Under the pieces are notes generated by a model, which ran no database searches, was not told the DNA's origin, and saw only the letters and a program-made list of their open reading frames with translations. 64,000 bases of DNA from Maratus speciosus (Eukaryota > Arthropoda > Arachnida > Araneae > Salticidae), in the NCBI GenBank assembly GCA_963932465.1, contig OZ010786.1:443040619-443104618 (forward strand), written 5' to 3'. A program made the position numbers and the translations under genes. This document shows positions 34,077 to 45,796 of the stretch, one piece after another; positions within the stretch are counted from its first letter, which is position 1; each line of letters starts with the position of its first letter.

Positions 34077-35009
34077 TAATGCTACAAACTACGCTCGTTA
34101 AATTGCTTCGAACGGCTATGGACAAGATTAGGATATGCATAAGAAAGCAGAGCCCCATGTTGAGTGATCAATGCCAAAATTTAAGGAGAATCTATCAAGG
34201 TATATTAAAATACGCATGTTCATGAAATTCGGTGCATTAGTTATTGCGATATAGCTTAAATATGTTACATCTAACAATTTAAAGCAAATAGAATCTAGTA
34301 GGAAGAAGATTGTTTTCATAGAATTAAGCTTCTGGTTGAAATCATACAAAACTAAGAATGCTAAAAAAAGATTAAAACGTAGTACTAAGAGGTTTTAATC
34401 ATTTTTATTAAGTAAATTCTTTTAAATTGTTTTTATTAGTTTAATTAATTTTCTGAAAAATGATTGAAAACAATTGAAGCATTATAATTTAATGTAAAAC
34501 ATAAATCTTTCTATTTAAAAAAAAAAAAAATCCCTAATATTCTTTTGCAATAAAATAAAATAAAATAAAATAAAATAAAATAAAATAAATAAATAAAACT
34601 AAATTTTAAAAATTCAAAACATCTCTAATCTACAAAATTATATGAAAATAGGGAGTTTTTATATTACAGCTGAATAAAATAGATGAGAGTTTTTTTGGCG
34701 TTGTTTACACGTGTGATTGGATATTAAATAAAAGTGTAGTATGAAATATTGTGAATGAATTTAATTAACGCTGGTTACAACTTGACATAAAATGAAATTT
34801 TGAGAATAATCTTCAGACTAGCTCACAAAATGGCAAAATCGTAATGTTGTTTTCGTCGTATTTTTTATTTAGTGGTAAAAAAAGTCGATTTTTTCATCAT
34901 AATATAGGTTAATCGTTGCTCACAGTTTTAAAACGACATTATATCAATTTAAATAATGCTTGTATTGCAGTGAATCCGACAGCTTATTGAAAATTTATAA
35001 CAAGTGATT
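34077..35009. other. AT-rich DNA with (AAAAT)n
   Basis: A pentanucleotide AAAAT/TAAAA array lies at about 34552-34595. No gene. Confidence 0.5.
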
Positions 35010-35460
35010 TTTCCGATTGTGAATACACGGCTGCGAAGATTTTCAAGAAACTTTGCTCCTATAATAAATCGAGCATCTGAAAACGATTTAGCTAGGTCCC
35101 TAATTCAAGAAATTCGTTTTGATAATTAAAGACAAACTTAGCGCTGAAAATGCTGCTTACTATAAATCGAAAAACGCTTATGCGATTTACATGAAACATG
35201 ATTCCAGTACTAATTCGAGCACGAGAAAACGAACTAGCACAGTCTCAAATTCGGGAAGTTTGTTTTCACTAGCTAAAACAAACTCATCACTGAAAATGCT
35301 GTTATATTTTGAAAATGGCTCTGAAGATTTTGACAAAACTTGACTCATATACTGATTCTGACACGGAAAATACTTACCTAGATAGTTCTCTAATTCGTGA
35401 AAATAATTTTTTATGGTTAAAACAAGCTTATTAATAATAAAGATGGTATTCATAGAAAAC
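35010..35460 (+). repeat. Degenerate tandem repeat, about three units of 150-165 bp
   Basis: Units share GAAGATTTT, an A(C)GAAAACGA(A)CTAGC block, CTAATTC(A/G)(A)GAA, and (G)CTGAAAATGCTG. Chance frames of 74-91 codons cross it on both strands. Confidence 0.5.
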
Positions 35461-35817
35461 AATCCTGTCGGCTTTTTTTTATATATATAAATAAGCCTTG
35501 TTGGAATACGAAAACATCATATACAAAGCATCCAACTAAGTCTTATCTTCAGAATTGTTTAAATTGAGAAATTTGTTTTAAGCAAATATTTATGTTTAAT
35601 CTTCCTATTTGGAATTCTCGACAATACTATTGAAAATTAATAAACAATACGTAAAAGGATGATCTCGAAAGTGGCGCTAACGGTTTGCCTTCTATACGAA
35701 ATTCGAACACGAGACAACGGCCTATCTATTGGGTCGTTCGGAAAGTCGTGTCCGTTTGGGAAAATCTATTCGTACCGGTAATTATTAAATATTAGATATC
35801 GGAATCAATGTCTAATA

Positions 35818-36644
35818 CAGTAAACTCCCAACTATCCGGCTCGCGACTATCCGGCTTAGTAAAAAAAAAAGGAGGAATGTTGCAAGCGGCCGAAAAGCAT
35901 GGGAAGAAATTCCAAACATAGTAATTGCAAGGTTTTGGAAGATTCTTTTGGACTAAAAAGGCGGACATAAACCCGCGTGGGAAACTGCAATGGGAGATGA
36001 GAACGATAAGCTTCTATCATTGCTTAAAAATATACCGGGCTCTGACGATGTCAATGCAGAAGGCATTACAGAATGGATGACAAAAGAAGAAGTTAATGAA
36101 TTAATTAATAACGATACTGTAGAAGGAGAAATATCAGAAATAAAAGATTAAAAGAATTGCAGGAAAAATCCCATCCCACATTCTTAAAGATTCAAGACGA
36201 TTGAGGAAGCACTGCAGTACATTAGTCAGCAGTAATCGGCGCCACCTGATATCATTTACTTGCGTAAATGGAGGGACATTACGTCGCGGAAGAGGGCTAA
36301 CAGGGAGAAGCAGTCCTCTATTACGGACTTTTTCAAAAACTAAAAACTGTAAGTTTTGACTCTTATCTTATGCATAACTTTTCATATTTGTGCAATCCTT
36401 TATTAATAAACAGTAAAATAAGATTTACTCATTTTTTTAGGAATTAAGATTACGTTTTGTGTTAATGTTTTGCTTATTTTGAAACTGTATGTACTGTATA
36501 TATAAAATTTATTTTAATATGTGTAACATGCTTTTTTAATATCATGGCGGGTGGAAAGGCACGAAGTTAGTGAATATTTGTAGAACTCCGGTTTATCCGG
36601 CCTATTCTTCCGCCACATTAAGCCGGATAGTCGGGAGTTTACTG
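35818..36644 (+). mobile_element. Pogo/Tigger-like relic, internally deleted
   Basis: Ends CAGTAAACTCCCAACTATCC and CAGTAAACTCCCGACTATCC (inverted), the classical Tigger-type end. TA precedes it; the right flank reads CA, so the duplication has decayed. Length 827 bp. Confidence 0.85.
35875..36343 (+). pseudogene. Tigger-like DDE_1 transposase, C-terminal part
   Basis: Reads AWEEIPNIVIARFWKILLD, a stop, a Lys/Gly stretch, DENDKLLSLLKNIP, and GITEWMTKEEVNELIN. After a gap in frame come IEEALQYISQQ, then YLRKWRDITSRKRANREKQS and the terminal SITDFFKN. This order is the C-terminal end of CENP-B/jerky-type transposases, whose last helix and SI(T/S)DFF tail are distinctive. The catalytic core is deleted. 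Confidence 0.8.
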
Positions 36645-36751
36645 CAATTAAGTGATAGAATTTTCCGGTACATTGATTTTATCAACACGACACGACTTTG
36701 TTTACGACCCAATAGATCCCAAAAACATTTAAATTTGTTCACTGTCTAGAA

Positions 36752-37076
36752 CATGAGTCCCCAAACTTTTAGTCCGATCAATCGAAACTAAATCGAAGTT
36801 CATACTTCCGCGTACCACCAGGTAACAAACGTAATGCTAATACAGGGAAAAACTATGTAAATAGATCTTCCGATATTTTCTTTAATTTAATATGACGTGT
36901 TTAAACAACTTTGCTGCATTAAAAACTGATTTCTATGAAATAGAAAGAAAGACACACGTTTGATACAGAAGAGAAAAATTTCAGCCGACAAACTTATATA
37001 AATAATGAATTATATTTGACATACAACTTCAACACTGAAATAAAATTTCAACACCTCTTTTCAGATCATCCAGTAC

Positions 37077-37107
<31 letters not shown>

Positions 37108-37655
37108 TGGGGGGGGGGGGGGGTGAGAGGGTGAGAAAAAAGAATGTTATAAAGTACATTTGGGGAAAAATAGTTTTAATTACACATATTCAAACAGGTT
37201 ACTCCTATTTTCAAGCATTCAAACTTTACCTTCAGATAATTTAATTAAAAAAACATGTTTAAATACGGTTTTTCTGCTAATTACATTCGTTTCTCCGATT
37301 ATTTTAAAAATTAGATCTTTATTTACGTATTTTAATTTTTCCTATATTAATGTAATAATTACATGTGTTTAATTCTGGAAAACTGATTGTATCATAAGCA
37401 ATGTGTGCGGATTTCAGAGAGAGTGGCTAATAACAAAAAATTCTAGTAACAGGTGAAAAAAAAAAAAAAAAAAAAAAGATTGCAATCTTTTATTTGCACT
37501 CGAAATTTTTCAGGATGATAAATTAATGCTTTTTTGTTTTTATAGCGATATGATGTATTTCATTTTACGTACCAGTATCTAACTTTAGCGTACCAGTATC
37601 AGAGTTTCACGTACCGTATGTCACTGGTACGCGTACCATAGTTTGGGAACCCTTG
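36752..37655. mobile_element. Small hAT element with 8-bp target duplication
   Basis: GTCTAGAA at 36744-36751 and 37656-37663. Ends CATGAGTCCCCAAACTTT and CAAGGGTTCCCAAACTAT (inverted) are hAT-type. The right side has repeated GCGTACCA/CGTACC words. Contains poly(A) plus poly(G) at about 37078-37122 and a second poly(A) at 37457-37477. No transposase. Confidence 0.9.
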
Positions 37656-37663
37656 GTCTAGAA

Positions 37664-38167
37664 CAAATAAAATTAATTGATTTTAGCAAATGTTGATATA
37701 GTAAATTTAAATATTTTCATAAGCATTCCGTAAATATGCTGTCATTTCTTGATTGGTGAATGCGTTGATATTTTTGCTATGTTTAAAACCATTACCACAA
37801 TTTTGCAAACGTCGCTATAGTTTATGCCTTTATTGCTATTTTTCCCGGAAAATGATCTACGTTAAAAATACATCCTGTGGTATAACTTATTTGTTTTAGC
37901 CATTAACATTTCACAGCACGAACAATATAATCAAATATCTTAATTTAGACAGATTAAATTTCGACAAGAAGTAGTGGTGTATCACATGACTGTTCAACAG
38001 GCTCTGATGATTCAGATTACTGGTCATATATCATTTGCACTCTTGTACTAGGTGAAAATAGAAACTTTTAGGATACAAACACAAAGAACAGATTATGTTT
38101 CTTTCGGCACACAGAAAAAAACTCAAAATCGGAAGTTGACCGCTATTCTCAGGTAAAAATGAATAAT
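37664..38167. other. AT-rich intergenic DNA
   Basis: Nothing recognised. Confidence 0.4.
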
Positions 38168-38169
38168 TA

Positions 38170-39933
38170 GGGTAGTCCGACAAGTAAATGAACACTTAAG
38201 CGCATTTAAAAAGAAAATGATTCATTATATTTTAATAAACAGTATATATTGGTGTTTGACAGTGCAAATACATTTGTTGGTTTATAAATAATTAAAAAAC
38301 AACAAAAGGAATTTTATATTTTACTTGCTTTGGGTACTAGGGGTGTCTTAATAGAAATAGACACAAAAACCAAGTAAATGAACAGTTGTTACCAGTGAAT
38401 TAACGCAAAATTTCCAGTGAATGAACAGGCTGAAATTTAAAAAATACTTAAATTTCACAATTCTTTATTTATTTTACTACTTGTACAAATAACTTATAAC
38501 ATGTTTTTACTGAAATACGGTTTTTTAAAACACAGAACGATAATTAATCAGCTTGAAAAGTTACTTTTAAATTTTGAAATTAGTCGTAAATTACAGAGAA
38601 AAAAAACACTAATTCTATTTCTTTAAATCATTGGCCCTGTACTTCTCCACTTCAGTAATAACTTCAGATGAACGGGAGGATGTTGCTGAAATAAGTTCAA
38701 GTGTTTTTATTATGCATTTCATATTATCCTTAAAATATCAAATCTTATAATTTACTGCAGGCCACTTCCAATTCCATCACATGTGGACCTGTGGTCCAGA
38801 TATTGTCATGGTGTTTACTTCATATTTCCAAACTTGGATGCTATTTTTTTTTAAGAGTGATCCATTTCTCACCTGGATGTTTGTTTATAAATGGATTTTT
38901 GTTTCCTGTCTGTTTCATGCCATTGTAAACATCACCTTTTACTTCATCCTCATGCATTGTAAATCCAATTTTCCCTTTCCAACTATCCAATGTCCAAGGA
39001 GTTTTCTTCTTCAATGGGCAACACAGGCAATGTTCCATACGCTTACTTTCAATTGGTTTCCCTCGCAGTTTCATAGACATCGTTCATTTTATAATATTAA
39101 AATGAAGAGATGCCTTCTTCTAAATGAACTGACTTGACCCTTATAGCTTGTACAGCGTTTCAGCGTTTTCAAGGTCCTCTGTAGAGTACTTGAACCTCCC
39201 ATATTTCCTTTTTGAGGAATCTTCTTGGACATCAGTAAGAATATTTCTATTAATCATCCAAAAACATAGAAAAAGTAAGATTTGAAAGTCATCAATAATT
39301 ATTACCTTTAACAATGTGTGTATATGTGTTCTTTTGTTAAGTTTTTTATATCTGTTAACTTTTCATTTGTTACTATTGCCGGAAAATCACTTAATTCAAA
39401 ATATAGGTATAAAAAAAGCCACAAAAACATAAAGTCCAAAACAGTTCATTCACTCGGAAAAGTAGTCTAATGTATTACTTCCAGTGAATGAACAGCTGTT
39501 CATTCATTGGATTTTTAACATTTGTCTAACCAGTTATTAAACATCCCTATTCTCAAATTGTACATATTCTACAATGGTTAAAACGATTAGAAATATGGTT
39601 ATAATATGTATACTTAATGTATGTACAATAAAATTACTGCATATTGCAAATAAAAACAGTAAATTCTTATCAAACATATGAAATGACATAGCACTTACCT
39701 TATTATTTCAGCATAGAAACAATGTGTTTCTCAGACATGAAAAATACAACATGCTCTCAAAGTAAAGTAATGTGACTTTAGCAACCAAATATTAATGCGA
39801 TAGCTTCCTATTGAATAGAATTAAGGCAATGTTGTAACACCATCTAGTGGGGAGATTTTCAAACCTTATTCTATTAAAATACGTACCAATTGTTCATTCA
39901 CTGGGGGCTGTTCACTTACTGGTCGGACTACCC
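38170..39933 (-). mobile_element. Pogo-like element, GGGTAGTCCGAC ends
   Basis: TA at 38168-38169 and 39934-39935. Ends GGGTAGTCCGACAAGTAAAT and GGGTAGTCCGACCAGTAAGT (inverted). The motif (C)CAGTGAATGAACAG recurs inside (38389-38430, 39481-39515, 39895-39912), as sub-terminal repeats. Length 1.76 kb. A DNA-binding-domain relic lies on the minus strand. Confidence 0.8.
38770..39080 (-). pseudogene. Transposase DNA-binding region relic
   Basis: The minus frame reads RGKPIESKRMEHCL, then HEDEVKGDVYNGMKQTG, NPFINKHPGEKWITLKKKHP. The last block fits the second CENP-B/Tc5-type helix-turn-helix of pogo-like transposases (family pattern: F...PG..W...F..RHP). It runs on into SLEI. The overlapping 118-codon plus frame is its shadow. 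Confidence 0.6.
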
Positions 39934-39935
39934 TA

Positions 39936-40786
39936 TGTAGATATTGGAAATCGAAAAAGTATCCGATAAATCGAAGTGTCCGTTAAGGAGGTTTTACTGT
40001 CATTTAAATATTTATTTTACTTACGTTTGTATATTTACTTAAAATAATATTTTTGTTTTATTTCTTAATAAACTATTTAAGAAAGTATCAATTTAAATTG
40101 AGTCAGTTATAATAACTCATTATATGGTATTTATTTAGGGATTTAAAAGTAATTTTTGACGAACATTGTTATTAACTGTTGTTCTACAAAATGTTTCAAA
40201 AATTTTAAGAATATCGCAGGAGCGAATTTTAAAAGTTTATAGTCCCCAACGAAAATTTATTTAATTGAGTTTGAAAATTTACAGCTTGGTATGTTAAATT
40301 GCTTTGAACTGTGGATCCAAAAATATTCCAGATAATTTCTTTTTCGTTTACCAGAGACAATTGCCCTGCTTTGTTTAACGAAAGATTTTTCATTATTTTC
40401 CTGCCACACCTAATTTCCTGAAGCATTGGTATGCCTCTTATTTGTCCAGGGAATAGTTACTGTCGGGTGAACAAACGGAATTCCTTTATTGGAAAAACTT
40501 TCTTTTACGTTGTGATTTTTTTCTTTCTTTTCCTTTTCCTTTACAAAAAAAAAAGAAAGAAAAAAAATACTCAGTCAAAAGAAAAACTTTACTCTTTCGT
40601 TTTTATTTGGGGAAAATGTTTAAATTTTTATATTTATATTTAATTTTATAAAAATGTTTCAGAAATACTTCAAGCTGTATTTTAACACAAAGTATTTGGA
40701 TTTATTTTTCTGTTTCAGATAAATAACGATTTATTTCTTACATTTGGTATTACAAATAACTCAAACATCTATCTGGAATAACTGTA
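39936..40786. other. AT-rich intergenic DNA with a pogo-like end
   Basis: At 39955-40001 the minus strand reads CAGTAAAACCTCCTTAACGG, then a TTATCGGATA block. This resembles a pogo/Tc1 terminus, but no partner end was found on the left. Confidence 0.4.

Positions 40787-40823
<37 letters not shown>
40787..40823 (+). repeat. (TA)n microsatellite
   Basis: About 18 uninterrupted TA units. Confidence 0.95.
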
Positions 40824-40826
<3 letters not shown>

Positions 40827-40869
40827 GTAGGTATCGAGAGGATGAAAAATCGCCATTGAACATGGGATC

Positions 40870-41485
40870 GCAAGCTACATTTAGTGGGAGAAAATCGCAA
40901 AAATAGTTATGAAGGGTGTGACGTCGAGTGGAACAAAAAGGGCGAATAATATGTAGGAAAACGTGTATATGACGTAAAGCAACGTTACAATGCATTACAG
41001 TTCAACATCAGAAAGGAGACGACGAGACAATTTTACAAGAATTGTTCGAAGTTCGGCAGCGAAGGTCCTTGCACAGCCGACACCGACGAAAGAAGGATAA
41101 CCGGACGTGTTCAAACATACCCGGTGTGCTGGCGATGTCTGCTGAAGCGATATTGTACTGTCAGATCTTTTACTGTATCCATTGTGTAAGCGTATGATAG
41201 ATAATCAATTTCAGGCGGACCCAGAAGAAGAAATCCAAAGGATTGACTTTCAGGGATCGTGAAGTAAAAGCAATAGGTCCGCCGCCAAGGCCAATCTACC
41301 AAACGGGATAAGTTTCATCTAGGTGGTCATGCACAGCAATCGCAAAATATGCTGATGTATCATCATGCATGAATCACATTCTTTGGCGTACAGTTGCTGC
41401 CGGTATTGCATGCATCAAAACCGGGAGGACGTCCTGTAGGAAAACAAAGTAATTTGCGCCGTCGAAGAGTTCGTATAGAAAGTAC
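40870..41485 (-). pseudogene. DDE transposase fragment (mariner-like)
   Basis: The minus strand in shifting frames reads FLQDVLPVLMHAIPAATVRQ, a stop, FMHDDTSAYFAIAV (family pattern FMHDGAPAHF, second catalytic Asp), WIGLGGGPIAF, LKVNPLDFFFWVRLKLIIY (pattern SPDLNPLDFFLWG..K..IY), and after another shift TPGMFEHVRLSFFRRC. This is the C-terminal half of a Tc1/mariner-related DDE transposase common in arthropods. At least two frameshifts and a stop. No terminal repeats seen. Confidence 0.7.
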
Positions 41486-43106
41486 TGTTGAGCATTGTCT
41501 GCTGATTTTTTTAGAATGACATCAACAATGTTTATAATTTTTAGAATGGAAATTGTTTTTAAAAATATATTGTTTTACATATGCGCTTAAAATATAAAAA
41601 AATAATTATTAATAAAAATTCAAAAAAAAAAAAAAAATTCTAGACATAAATTAGTTTAGATTGTCGCCAATAATAATATTAGTTAAAAAATTGCAGAAAA
41701 CAATTTCTTAAAAAAAATGTAAATGCAATTTATCAGGAAAGTATCATAAAAGTTCAAAACTGCCTCATTCATAATTCAGCGTAAACCTTGTAACGTGTCA
41801 GAAATGTAAAATTAATAAAAAATAAAACGATAAAAGGCACAAGGTGGGACCTAACTCCACACCTGCGATATAGCGACTTTGCACCTTACCTTGACTCTAC
41901 CAAGTCCGTGTTGAGAAGATCAAATTAAAATGCATTTGAAAAATGTCATTTGAAGCATATTCTGAACTTTGACCACGAATTTCTCAAAAACTAAGGCGCA
42001 TTTGAAGAAAATTTTTCATGAGAATAATTAGCAATATGACCCCTAAGACATACCTTAAAATTATCAAAAGCTGTGCGCATTATGTTTAATGGTCCCTTTG
42101 TCAGTAAAATAACAGTTGCGAATTCTAAATTAATTACGTGATTAACATGCACGCTCCATTTACCATTTCCCAAAGGTCATTCAACGTTTAAAGTTGAAGA
42201 TCAAAATATTTTCTCCTCTGTGCCATTATTTTTATTGGCAAGCTACTATATTGGTGTACGGAATACACATCCCGTGAATTTGTGTTATTCATTTTTCTGT
42301 GCCTTTAAAGTTAAACCAGGGTTACTGTAAATCAAAGAACACAATTAATGAATTAAAACTGGGACATGAAAGTTATTTATTAAATTTTGGAAAATTAATA
42401 TTATCGATAGTGTTCAATTATGTATTTCTAATATTTTATACACGTTTAACCTTGGAAAAGAATCTTTTACTAACATTTATTTTTCATTTTTCATTAAACC
42501 CCTACGACAAAACTTTTTAAAATGGAAAAAGATTAGCCACCAGCATTAATCACCCACAGAACCTACTATGACCCTGGAAAGAGTCTTATAAGATTTTTTT
42601 TGCTTGTTCAACTGACAAGCAATAGAGAGAAAAAAACACTGATGTATATGATTATTAAAAATAACCGGTCAAATATCATACCTAAAATTAAAAGAAATGT
42701 ATCACTGAGTTCGGCGATGTGAAAGCTTTCACACGATACCCCACACCATATACAAATAAAATATTTTTTTTTCAAGTAACTTAATTAGCCCCTCTACATT
42801 TTTTTGTTAATATATTTGTGAAGGGTTAATAATCTATTAATATGTTGGCCAAAATCCTTTATTACTTCAGCCATTTTGAACTTTCTACGTTCCATAGTTT
42901 ACGAGAAAAATAGCTGTGACAGACGGACAGACACAGGAGTGATCTTAGAATGGTTGAGTTTTTACTTTTTAAGTACGAAACCATAAAAAAGCATTAAAAA
43001 ATTAGAAAATCATAATATTTATTGTTAAACTGGGGAGAGTATTTTTAAAATTTGGATAACAATAGCATAGAATTAAGTATAGATGAAACATTAAAGTTAA
43101 CGTTAA
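41486..43106. other. AT-rich intergenic DNA
   Basis: No coding motifs. GACAGACGGACAGACAC at 42917-42933 resembles the simple repeat after the satellite at 17606. Confidence 0.4.
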
Positions 43107-43340
43107 ACTTAGGTCAGAGATGGCTAACCTTTTTGAGCGTGCGTACCAAAAATTTCAAAATTATTATGTACCAAAATTCTAATGTGCCAGAAACATTTTA
43201 ACTTAGATAAAATCCAACAATTAATTTTGATATATGTTTTACTTAAATGGTTTTACACTTATACTAAATTCGATTCCTAACTTATTTATTATGCTGTATT
43301 TATTCAATAATATAGCCATGTTGCATCGAATTCCGTATTA

Positions 43341-45796
43341 GGGCCAAACCACAGTATTTGGTCCCAAGCCATCTTAATTTTTTTTATTTTGAAACTGATA
43401 AAACTTTATATTTTTAAAATCTGCAGATATTGAAGTTTCTGAAAAATGTAAACAAAAGTAATTATAACATTTTTCAATAAAAGTAATTTATAGTTAAAAT
43501 TGGATTTAGAAGAAAAATGTGTTGCGGAGGGGACAAACTAAAAAATGCTATTTAAAGGATAAGTATTTTAAATACATTTCTTTTTTTAAAATAATGCTTT
43601 AAGCCCATATTTTTGTGTCACATTGAAACATTTTAAGCCTTTAATTGATTAAAAAAATATAAATTTAATAAATTTAGACAAATGGAAAATTTTGGTTGTC
43701 CCCTCCAAAACATTTTTAAATATTATTTTTTATTTTTTTCAGTGTCAGTACATTTTGAAAAACATTTGACTTTAAACTTATCAAGTATTAGCAGAATGCA
43801 ATAAATAAATTCTAAATTTGTATCAAATTCAACAATTTAAATATATATATAAAGCAAAAGAAAAATGTTTTGGAGGGGACATTTTTGTGATGGAGGGGAC
43901 ATTTTTTTTATTATTATTCCATTTATATTCATTGTTTACACTGAAACATCAACAAAATTCTCTGACAGCTTCTATTTTATAATGTTACTACTAGATGATA
44001 CTACTGAAGCGTATGTTTTCCTTTTCTTTACATTTGTTAACACATATATACTAGGTTGTACAACACAGTATTTTGACCATGTGCTTCTCAGTTTGTTGGC
44101 ATTCTCAGTCTAGTGCCTAATTGAGTGTAATTCTAAAATATCTGTCTTAATTGGTAGGAAAATTTTAAAAATATATTTCATTTTATCAAAGTTTCTAAAA
44201 AATGTGGCAAAAACAGCCACACAAAGATCAAGAGAATACAGGGAGAGGATAAAGTTAGATTCAGCTTTGCATGAAACAGAGAAGAAAGAAAGAGAGAAAT
44301 GGAAGTAAAGGCTGCTAAAATGGAAAAAGCAGTAAGGACATAGCAGAAGAAAAAAAATAATAAAGAGAAAGAAAGAAAAAGAAAAGCAAACTCGGGGGCA
44401 AACAAAAAAAGTAACAATATTACTCCAGAAAATCAATCATCCCCAGGTTATAAGAATTCTTCAGCTTTAGGAAAAGCACTTTCCAAGGCAAATAAGAGTT
44501 TAGCAAAGGAATCTCCTAAGAAGGTATCAGTACTTGCAAAAATTGTTCAAAATTTAACTCCACACAGGAAAATAGATCTAATTTCACAATGTTCTGTTAT
44601 AAGGTGCAATTTATTTCAAGAAAGAAAGCGACGAGTTGATGTCATTCCTGAAAAGACTGTTGCGAATATTACAGCTTTTTTTTTAAACGTGATGACATTA
44701 GTCGAATGTTAGCTGGCATCAAAGATTCCATCCTTATACGTAAAGGTAAACTTAAAGAAAGAAAGCAAAAAGAGTTTTAGAAATGTCTTTAAATGAAGCA
44801 TATTCTTTGTATTGTACTTCTTATGCTAAGCAAAGTATTAGAATTACTAAATTCTGAATGTTAAGACCTAAGCATGTATTGTTTGCTTCACAAAAGTACC
44901 AAGAAGTATGCTATTGCATTTACCATGAAAAGATTAACTTAAATCTTCCTGGTTTACAAAACAAGTCTTGTGTGCTGCAAGTTAAAGAAGTGAAAGAGAT
45001 GCAATTAACTTTAGGTGAAGAAGGTAAACATACAGAACTCTGGTGTTGATCGTCAGTGTACGGACTGCAGTGTTGAAGTTATTGAAACACATTTTAATCT
45101 GATTTTGATGATAGATAGTTATCATCAATGGATCAACTTTGAAGGCAGTACAAAGAAACTCCCTGTAACATGTTACGTTGCTGAAGCATTGTACGGTTCA
45201 TACAGAATAATATTGTTTTAGTAATTATAGCATTGATTGTTGAAAATTAATTGATTATATATATTAATGACTATCATGAACTGACCTTAAAAGATTAATT
45301 TTTTTCTAAGAAGTGTATACAATTGCTAAAAAATACCCAATAATGAATAGGTTCCAAATTTTAACTAAATTCCAAAATGTCCCCTCCGAAACAGTCCCCT
45401 CCGCAACATGGTGCTAATTTAAAAAAAAATAATTGACAGTGAATTTTTTGTAATTCAGGTGTAATATTTTATGATTATAATGCTAAATAGCATAATTTAG
45501 TATAAAAAATTACTTTTAGTGCTATACTTTATTATACATAGGAAAAATAATGATGCAAACTGAAAATTTTAAAACTGTAATATTTTCCTGTCCCCTACGC
45601 AACAATAAGAAAAAAATTTTGTTCTCTTTCACTTTTAATACTTGTTTCATTTTTTATGTTGGAATGTTTTCAACGTACCTTATGCACTCATAAAAAAATT
45701 CAAACTTGGAGAGAAAAAAATTATTTTGATGTATTTAGATGAAATAAATGATTAAATGTCCCCTCCGCAACAAAACAACTTACTGTGATTTGGCCC
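43341..45796 (+). mobile_element. Nested DNA transposon of unidentified family
   Basis: Ends GGGCCAAACCACAGTA and GGGCCAAATCACAGTA (inverted) with ATTA on both sides (43337-43340, 45797-45800). CCCCTCC(G/A)(C/A)AACA words recur along its length on both sides of the coding part (43529, 43706, 45380-45413, 45759), like sub-terminal repeats. The coding relic is on the plus strand. Confidence 0.75.
44180..45225 (+). pseudogene. Transposase-like protein of unidentified family
   Basis: The plus strand in at least three frames begins very Lys/Glu/Arg-rich (about 44250-44400). Then come NITPENQSSPGYKNSSALGK, PKKVSVLAKIVQNLTPHRK, KRDDISRMLAGIKDS, SLNEAYSLYCTSYAKQSIR, a stop, MLRPKHVLFASQ and VCYCIYHEKINLNL. 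The spacing of RDDISR, the AY(S/E)LY segment and LRP.HVL...VC.C.YHE resembles an uncharacterised family often seen in transposon-rich invertebrate genomes. I do not know its name or chemistry. The end includes CTDCSVEVIETHF. Dead by frameshifts. Confidence 0.55.

Larger units (their letters stand above)
35729..36712. mobile_element. Mariner-type MITE split by a pogo element
   Basis: TA at 35727-35728 and 36713-36714. Ends TTGGGTCGTTCGGAAAGTCG and TTGGGTCGTAAACAAAGTCG (inverted) are typical of mariner-type elements. The remaining internal sequence is only about 155 bp because 35818-36644 is a separate insertion. Confidence 0.75.

Noticed and set aside
38781..39137. 118-codon plus-strand frame with hydrophobic segments
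   Set aside because: It is the antisense shadow of the minus-strand pogo-like DNA-binding relic, which carries the recognisable motif.
44110..44436. Phe-rich minus-strand frame resembling membrane segments
   Set aside because: Antisense of the Lys/Glu-rich N-terminus of the plus-strand transposase-like relic.
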